Part shown: piece after piece, positions 58,881 to 64,000 of the stretch | How the letters are laid out: each line of letters opens with the position of its first letter | Position numbering within the stretch: position 1 is the first letter of the stretch | NCBI GenBank assembly: GCA_016931295.1 | Contig: JAFGEZ010000005.1 | Location: 1-64,000, forward strand | Direction: 5' to 3' | From: Candidatus Krumholzibacteriota bacterium | GTDB taxonomy: Bacteria; Krumholzibacteriota; Krumholzibacteriia; Krumholzibacteriales; Krumholzibacteriaceae | DNA: 64,000 bases | Translations under genes and position numbers: made by a program | Notes under the pieces: generated by a model | Database searches by the model: none | Seen by the model: only the letters and a program-made list of their open reading frames with translations | Told to the model about the DNA's origin: nothing

Positions 58881-60512
58881 ATGAGAACCGCCGTCGTCAT
58901 CGTCGCGTTGTCGCTCATCATCGCCGGGACCGCCGGTGCCGGGGTTCCCGCCGTCGTCAGCTACCAGGGCGTCCTCACCGACGCCGGGGGCGCGGCCGTC
59001 CCCGATGGCGGCTACCCCGTCGAGTTCCGCCTCTACGACGTCGAGACGGGCGGCGCACCCCTATGGATGGAAGGGCAGGCGGTGACCGTGCAGAAAGGCA
59101 TATTCACCGCGCTGCTCGGCCTCGCCGCGCCTCTCGAGCCCTGGCTCTTCGAGCATCCCCTCTGGCTCGGCGTCGCCGTCGACGGCGAGGCCGAACTCGC
59201 CCCGCGCGTCATGCTCACCGCCGCGGCATACAGCATGGGCGCGGCGTCGGTCCAGGACAGCGCCGTCACCTGGGCGAAGATCGCTCGCGGGGCGGTCACG
59301 GGCGAGAAGATCGCCGACGAACAGGTCCTCCGCGCCCTGAACGGCCTTCGCGACGAGGTGGCGCTCGTCGCCGGCGACAACGTGACGATCACCCCCTCCG
59401 GCCAGGAGATCGTCATCGAGGCCGCGGGGGGCGGGAGCGGGATCGGCGGAAGCGGCCTGGCGGGCCAGGTCGCCCTCTGGGACGGGGAAACGAGCCTCGC
59501 CGGAACGAACGAGCTCTTCTGGGACGAGGCGAACGGCCGGCTCGGCGTGGGCTCGGCGGCGCCGAACGCGCGGCTGCGCGTCGAATCGGCCGAGGCGCTG
59601 ACGGCGGTCGTCGCCTCGACGCACCAGGCCGACACCACGCAGGTCATCCGGGCGAACTACCTCGGCGGGGGGAACACCGACGCGACGGCCGTCTTCGGCC
59701 TCTCGTGCCCGTCGGACGGCTGGGGCTTCGGCGGCAAATTCATCGGCGGCCGAACGGGAGCCTACGGGTTCGCCAACGGCGGCGGGCATCTCGCGCGCGT
59801 CTACGGCGTCTTCGGCGAGGCCTCGGGAAACGAGTCATGCGACGACTACACCGTCGGCGTGTGCGGGACCGCCTACGGGACGTGCACCCTGGGCAGCATC
59901 GGCGTCCTCGGGCAGGCCAACGGTTCGGCGATCGCCTCCCATTTCGGCATCTACGGCGAATCGCTGGGCAGCGGCGTCCGGTACGCCGGCTACCTCCGGG
60001 CGACGGCGACGGGACCGGGCACCCGGTTCGGCCTCTTCTCGCAGGCCAACGGCGGCGACACCAACTACGGCGTCTACGCCTCCGCGCCCGTCCAGGCGAA
60101 CAGCTACGCCCTCTTCGCCGACGGCGACATCGTCTATTCCGGCAGCGTCTACAACGATTCCGACGCGCGGCTCAAGGAGGCGGTCGCGCCCCTCGACGGA
60201 GCGCTCGACCGGATCATGCGCCTCGAGCCGCGCTCCTTCCGGTTCCGGCGGGACGGCGAGGCGGCGGACCTGCACCTCCCGACCGGCACCCGGCGCGGGT
60301 TTCTCGCGCAGGAGCTCGCCGAGGTCCTTCCCGGGCTCGTCAGGGAGATCGTCCACCCGGTCGATCCGGAAAGCGGCGACGGCGCCGCGCTGCGCCGGGT
60401 TCTCGGCATCGACTACGTGCAGCTCATCCCGCTCCTCGTCGGCGCCGTCCAGGAGCAGCAAAAAGAGATCGAACGGCTTCGCGCCGAGATCGACGCCTTG
60501 CGGGAGCGGTGA
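58881..60512 (+). CDS. Secreted tail-fibre-like protein with S74 intramolecular chaperone domain
   Basis: 543 residues, ATG preceded by AAGGAGG. Signal peptide about 1-20. Module about 25-120 (VSYQGVLTDAGGAAVPDGGY) is shared with the proteins at 28939 and 53641. The middle has beta-rich Gly repeats (GVFGEASGNESC; GVLGQANGSA; GIYGESLGSG). The C-terminal 120 residues are the S74/endosialidase chaperone: NDSDARLKEAV (catalytic Ser-Lys dyad of self-cleavage), RRGFLAQELAEVLPGLV, IDYVQLIPLLVGAVQEQQ and a closing coiled coil. In phage fibres this domain trimerises the shaft, then cuts itself off. A bacterial exported protein with it is expected to be a trimeric surface fibre. Confidence 0.87.
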   Translation: MRTAVVIVALSLIIAGTAGAGVPAVVSYQGVLTDAGGAAVPDGGYPVEFRLYDVETGGAPLWMEGQAVTVQKGIFTALLGLAAPLEPWLFEHPLWLGVAVDGEAELAPRVMLTAAAYSMGAASVQDSAVTWAKIARGAVTGEKIADEQVLRALNGLRDEVALVAGDNVTITPSGQEIVIEAAGGGSGIGGSGLAGQVALWDGETSLAGTNELFWDEANGRLGVGSAAPNARLRVESAEALTAVVASTHQADTTQVIRANYLGGGNTDATAVFGLSCPSDGWGFGGKFIGGRTGAYGFANGGGHLARVYGVFGEASGNESCDDYTVGVCGTAYGTCTLGSIGVLGQANGSAIASHFGIYGESLGSGVRYAGYLRATATGPGTRFGLFSQANGGDTNYGVYASAPVQANSYALFADGDIVYSGSVYNDSDARLKEAVAPLDGALDRIMRLEPRSFRFRRDGEAADLHLPTGTRRGFLAQELAEVLPGLVREIVHPVDPESGDGAALRRVLGIDYVQLIPLLVGAVQEQQKEIERLRAEIDALRER

Positions 60513-60542
60513 TTCGCGGCCCGGAGGTGGTTTGCTCCGTCG

Positions 60543-60571
60543 TTGCGGTCCGTTCCCGGCCGTGGTATACT
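60543..60571 (+). promoter_or_regulatory. Promoter of the repeat-protein gene at 60630
   Basis: TTGCGG (60543-60548), 17-base spacer, TATACT (60566-60571). Confidence 0.7.
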
Positions 60572-60629
60572 AGGGGCCGGCTCACCAAGTCACACACAAT
60601 CAGGCGTCTCCGGCGAAGGAGGTCTTCCC

Positions 60630-63074
60630 ATGCGCGGATGGTGCATCCGTTCCTGCGCGCTCGCCCTCGCCCTTCTCGCGCTCGCCGCCGCCCCGGCGGC
60701 CGCCGTCTGGACCGAGGGAGGCAATCCCGTCTCGACGGACATCTACGACCAGGAACAGCACGTCGTCGTCCCCGACGGCGCGGGCGGCATGATCGTCGTC
60801 TGGGCCTGGTACGAGAACGAGGGCGGCTACCTCAAGCACGATCTCTACGCCCAGCGGATCGACAAGCGGGGAAACGAACTCTGGGCCGATGGCGGCGTGG
60901 CCGTCTGCGATTATACCGACGAGCAGGGGTATCCCTGCGCGGTGAGCGACGGCGCCGGCGGCGTGATCGTCGCGTGGTACGATCTCAGGGGCGGCAGCTA
61001 CACGGACATCTACGCCCAGCGCGTCCGTGCCGACGGCTCCGTCGCGTGGACGGCCGACGGGGTGGCCCTCTGCACGGCCGCCCGCAACCAGGGCTACCCC
61101 GCGATCGCCGCCGACGGCTTCGGCGGGGCGATCGTCGTCTGGCAGGACGACCGCAACGCCACCGGTTGGGACGTCTACGCCCAGCGCGTCCGCGCCGACG
61201 GCTCCGTCGCGTGGACGGCCGACGGGGTGGCCCTCTGCACGAACACGTCGTTCCAGGAGGACATCGCCATCGTCGGCTACGGCCCCGCGGGCGCGGTGGC
61301 CGTCTGGGAGGACGCCCGCCCCTACACGGAAACCGATCTCTACGGGCAGCACGTCGACTCCTCGGGCGCCGTCCAGTGGGGCGCCGACGGGTACGCGCTC
61401 GTCAACGCTGCCAACAACCAGTACGACCCGGTGCTTTTGCCGCACGGCTACGACGACTACGGCTACTTCCTCGTCTGGGCCGACGCGCGGAGCGGCTCGC
61501 AAACCGACATCTACGCCGGTCGCTTCAGCGGCGTCAACTGCCAGTGGGGCACTCCCAACGGCCTCGCCGTCTGCGCGGCGACCGGGAGCCAGTACTACCC
61601 GGAGGTCGCACCCTGCGGCCAGTACGACCTCGTCGTCTGGTGGCGCGACAACCGGGGAATCGACGAGGATCTCTACGCGCAGCGGGTCGACTGGTTCGGC
61701 AACATGCTCTGGACGGCGGACGGCGAGGCGATCTGCGCCCGCGCCCGCAACCAGTACACCGCCGAGGCGATCGAGACGGCAGCCGGGGAATTCCTCTTCG
61801 TCTGGGCCGACGACCGCAACCTCTACGCCGATCTCTACGCCCAGAAGGTGGACGCCGCCGGCGTTCCGCTCTGGGACGCCGGCGGGATCCCCTTCGTGGA
61901 CGACACGTACACCCGGCACAGTCCCCTGCTCGCCGCCGACGGCGAGGGGGGGACGCTCGTCGCCTGGATCGACCAGCGCGACTGGCAGACGCAGGGCATG
62001 GACATCTACGCCCTTCGACTCGACGGCTTCGGCGTCTGGGGATACCCCGCCCCTGCGATCGCGGGTGTCGACGACGTGCCGGACGACCAGGGCGGCCGCG
62101 TCACGCTGACCTGGGCGGCGAGCCCCCTCGACCGGTTCCCGGACGAGACGATCACCCACTACTCCGTCTGGCGGAGCCTCACGGCTCCCGCGGCGATGGC
62201 CCTCTCCGGCGGCAACCCGGCCGAGACGCCCCTTTCGGCGATCGGTCCGGACTTCGCCGGCACGGCCTGGCGCACTGCGCCCATCGGCGCGGCGGCGGCC
62301 GCGTGGGAATGGATCGGCAACGTCGAGGCGCACCGCTTCGAGGAATACGCCATGAGCGCCGCCACCCTCTACGACTCGACCAACGCGAACGGCGGCGTCC
62401 ACCACTTCCTCGTCGCCGCCCACGCGGCCGACCCCTTCGTCTGGTGGGACAGCGAACCGGACAGCGGCTGGTCGGTCGACAATCTCGCCCCCGAACCGCC
62501 CGTCGGTCTCGCCGGCGAGCAGCTCCACGGCCCCGAGGCCCTCTACGTGCACTGGAACCCGAACGCGGAGGAGGATCTCGCCGGCTACCGCGTCTACCGG
62601 GGCGCGAATGCGGAATTCGCGCCGGGCGCGGGGAACATGATCGCCTCGACCCCCGACACGGCGGCGACCGACGACGGCTGGACGTGGGACGCGGGGTTCT
62701 GGTACAAGGTGACGGCCCTCGATGTCCACGGCAACGAGAGCCCGGTGGCCCTGCTCGGTCCCGGGAATGTGACGGGCGGGGAGACCCCGCCGGCCCCGGC
62801 AGACTTCCTGGCCCGGAACTACCCGAATCCCTTCAACCCCGCCACGACGATCCTGTTCGGCATCGCCCGGCCCGGCCGCGTCCGCGTCGGCGTCTACGAC
62901 ACGGCCGGCAGGCTCGTCCGGCTCCTTCTCGACGAGCGCCGCGACGCGGGACGCCACGAGGTCGCCTGGGACGGCCGGGGCGACGACGGCCGCAGCGCGG
63001 CGAGCGGCGTCTACTTCTGCCGCCTCGTCGCCGGTCCCTTCGAGGAGACGAGGAAGATGGTCTTGCTGAGGTGA
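60630..63074 (+). CDS. Secreted propeller-like repeat protein with NPFNP sorting domain (paralogue of 30876-33296)
   Basis: 814 residues, ATG preceded by AAGGAGG. Signal peptide about 1-25. About eight repeats of 50-55 residues (D-G-A-G-G-x-I-V-A-W-x-D-x-R, D-I-Y-A-Q-R-V, W-T-A-D-G-V-A-L-C) lie at about 28-470. FN3-like segments (about 475-700) follow, with DSEPDSGWSVDNLAPEPPVG that is almost the same as in the paralogue, then the sorting domain NYPNPFNPATTILF to ETRKMVLLR. Two neighbouring repeats are nearly identical in DNA. Function unknown; surface-exposed by prediction. Confidence 0.85.
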   Translation: MRGWCIRSCALALALLALAAAPAAAVWTEGGNPVSTDIYDQEQHVVVPDGAGGMIVVWAWYENEGGYLKHDLYAQRIDKRGNELWADGGVAVCDYTDEQGYPCAVSDGAGGVIVAWYDLRGGSYTDIYAQRVRADGSVAWTADGVALCTAARNQGYPAIAADGFGGAIVVWQDDRNATGWDVYAQRVRADGSVAWTADGVALCTNTSFQEDIAIVGYGPAGAVAVWEDARPYTETDLYGQHVDSSGAVQWGADGYALVNAANNQYDPVLLPHGYDDYGYFLVWADARSGSQTDIYAGRFSGVNCQWGTPNGLAVCAATGSQYYPEVAPCGQYDLVVWWRDNRGIDEDLYAQRVDWFGNMLWTADGEAICARARNQYTAEAIETAAGEFLFVWADDRNLYADLYAQKVDAAGVPLWDAGGIPFVDDTYTRHSPLLAADGEGGTLVAWIDQRDWQTQGMDIYALRLDGFGVWGYPAPAIAGVDDVPDDQGGRVTLTWAASPLDRFPDETITHYSVWRSLTAPAAMALSGGNPAETPLSAIGPDFAGTAWRTAPIGAAAAAWEWIGNVEAHRFEEYAMSAATLYDSTNANGGVHHFLVAAHAADPFVWWDSEPDSGWSVDNLAPEPPVGLAGEQLHGPEALYVHWNPNAEEDLAGYRVYRGANAEFAPGAGNMIASTPDTAATDDGWTWDAGFWYKVTALDVHGNESPVALLGPGNVTGGETPPAPADFLARNYPNPFNPATTILFGIARPGRVRVGVYDTAGRLVRLLLDERRDAGRHEVAWDGRGDDGRSAASGVYFCRLVAGPFEETRKMVLLR
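61009..61076 (+). repeat. 68-base direct repeat, copy 1 (inside the repeat-protein gene)
   Basis: It begins TCTACGCCCAGCGCGTCCG and differs from the copy at 61174-61241 at one base. The copies are 165 bases (55 codons) apart, one protein repeat unit. Confidence 0.9.
61174..61241 (+). repeat. 68-base direct repeat, copy 2
   Basis: Second copy of the repeat described at 61009; the same reading frame is kept. Confidence 0.9.
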
Positions 63075-63096
63075 CGTCGGCGCCGGGGCGGACAAG

Positions 63097-63130
63097 GAAC
63101 GGGGCGGTCCCGGAGGGGGCCGCCCCGTTC
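63097..63130. terminator. Hairpin between convergent genes
   Basis: Eleven-base-pair stem GAACGGGGCGG/CCGCCCCGTTC with a 12-base loop; no strong T-run on either side. Confidence 0.55.
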
Positions 63131-63153
63131 GTATCGCCGCCGCGCGTCCGGGT

Positions 63154-63816
63154 CTACATGAAACCCACCTCGACGCCGGCGAAGTACTGGATGTATTCGG
63201 GGTGGATCTTCTCGGCGTCGGGACCGAGCTGCTGCGGCACGGAAAAGCTCTTGAGGAACTTCGCCCCGCCGTCGATCCAGACGCGGTCGTGCACCTTGAT
63301 CTCGAGGCCCAGCGAGAAATCGAAGCCGAACGCCACCTCGGACTCTTTCTCGAGATTCTGCCGGATCTCGTTCTCGTAATCCCTGTCGTCGGGGATGACG
63401 ACGTCGGTCGAGATGCTGTAGTAGACGAGGGCGATGCTGGCCCCGGCGTAGGGGCGGAGCATCCCGCGTCCCTGAGGCCCGACCCGCCCCCCCACGTAGA
63501 AGCGCGAGAACCACTGGTTCGTCTGCTGCTCGATCCTGAGCCCCGTGACGCGGTCGCGGAACTCCGTCGTCTGGCTCAGCATGTTGGCGACGTCGAAACC
63601 GGCCGTGGCGGCGAAGAGCCCCTGGCCCGGCGGCACGAAGACGGCGTAGAATCCCCCGCCCCAGCTGGCCTTGCTGAAATCCTCCGCGTCGGCGCCCTCG
63701 GGCTCCATCCGCACGACGCGCAGCCCCCCGCGGATGCTCATCGCCGCGAGCGGCGCGCTGGCCGCGAAAACGAGAACGAGTGCGAGAACGAGCGCGTTCC
63801 GTGTCCGATGCTTCAT
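63154..63816 (-). CDS. Outer-membrane beta-barrel-like exported protein
   Basis: 220 residues from ATG 63816 with AAGGAGG upstream. Signal peptide about 1-26. The mature part alternates hydrophobic and polar residues in about eight strands (WGGGFYAVFV, LFAATAGFDVA, WFSRFYVGGRVG, LRPYAGASIALVYYS, VAFGFDFSLGLEI, YIQYFAGVEVGFM) and ends in Phe-Met, close to the aromatic end of small OmpA/OmpW-type barrels. Function unknown. A weak TTGTCA-N17-AAATGT promoter lies at 63924-63952. Confidence 0.75.
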   Translation of the reverse strand: MKHRTRNALVLALVLVFAASAPLAAMSIRGGLRVVRMEPEGADAEDFSKASWGGGFYAVFVPPGQGLFAATAGFDVANMLSQTTEFRDRVTGLRIEQQTNQWFSRFYVGGRVGPQGRGMLRPYAGASIALVYYSISTDVVIPDDRDYENEIRQNLEKESEVAFGFDFSLGLEIKVHDRVWIDGGAKFLKSFSVPQQLGPDAEKIHPEYIQYFAGVEVGFM

Positions 63817-64000
63817 GCGGCAACCTCCTTGCCGCCGCATCATGGCACGGATCGCGCCCCCGCGCAACCGGGTTCGCCCCCGCGCGGCGATCCGGCAAAC
63901 GAATCGGCCCGCCCCGGGCCGGAACATTTTCCCGCGGGCGAGCGTATGACAAGGTGCGCGGCGATCGGCGCGCGAGGCTGGCGCCTGCCATTCCCCACCC
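63817..64000. other. Window end, no gene seen
   Basis: Very GC-rich. Nothing beyond the weak promoter mentioned for the preceding gene is supported. Confidence 0.5.

Overview
The window is GC-rich bacterial chromosome (about two thirds G+C, near-exclusive G/C third positions) with Gram-negative features: lipoproteins, outer-membrane beta-barrels and many secreted proteins. Seven exported proteins end in the NPFNP-type FlgD-Ig/type-IX-like sorting domain that finishes in R-K-M/I/L-V/I-L-L-R/K. This domain, together with PilZ, S74-chaperone and giant beta-helix proteins, points to an uncultured lineage of the FCB side of the tree, such as Candidatus Krumholzibacteriota, Eisenbacteria or Latescibacterota. 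That assignment is inference; no rRNA or ribosomal protein is present to settle it.

Layout. 1-3437: end of an exopolysaccharide operon (cellulose-synthase-like glycosyltransferase with two PilZ domains, a PMT-type membrane glycosyltransferase, a small exported protein). 3427-5605: methyltransferase, MutY-like glycosylase and a thioredoxin lipoprotein. 6093-11858: secreted proteins, an Rrf2 regulator, a C69 peptidase, an aldo/keto reductase and the remnant of a Gfo/Idh/MocA oxidoreductase. 11996-26601: a beta-glucan (probably laminarin-type beta-1,3-glucan) utilisation locus: glucan-binding lipoprotein, GH16 lipoprotein, a clan GH-A glycosidase fused to an outer-membrane barrel, GH1 beta-glucosidase, secreted CBM-GH16, two CBM proteins and a large GH149/GH94-type phosphorylase. 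26679-33296: a secreted lipase-like hydrolase, a tail-fibre-like protein and a repeat protein. 33483-34331: an XRE/nucleotidyltransferase pair under an operator-promoter. 34620-40751: a 2043-residue CARDB/beta-helix surface protein. 40913-45058: TPR-CHAT protease, ECF sigma factor and zinc-finger anti-sigma factor in one operon. 45251-49954: tRNA-Lys, M28 aminopeptidase, M56/BlaI regulatory pair, SSB. 50153-63816: glycosyltransferase-type membrane proteins (one fused to a TolB-like propeller), a peroxiredoxin, tRNA-Arg, further secreted and tail-fibre-like proteins and an outer-membrane barrel.

How it works together. The glucan locus contains a complete plausible path: capture at the surface, endo-cleavage by GH16 enzymes, trimming at the outer membrane by the GH-A/barrel fusion, and intracellular hydrolysis (GH1) or phosphorolysis (GH149-like). 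No SusC/SusD pair is present, so the barrel fusion may supply uptake. The most unusual unit is the exported TPR-CHAT protease with its own sigma/anti-sigma pair; its logic (a CHAT protease releasing an RpoE-like sigma factor) resembles the downstream arm of type III-E CRISPR systems, but there is no CRISPR array here. A second unusual signal is a short C-terminal tail (G-T-x3-S/T-W-x2-I-K) shared by three otherwise unrelated exported proteins that lack the NPFNP domain.
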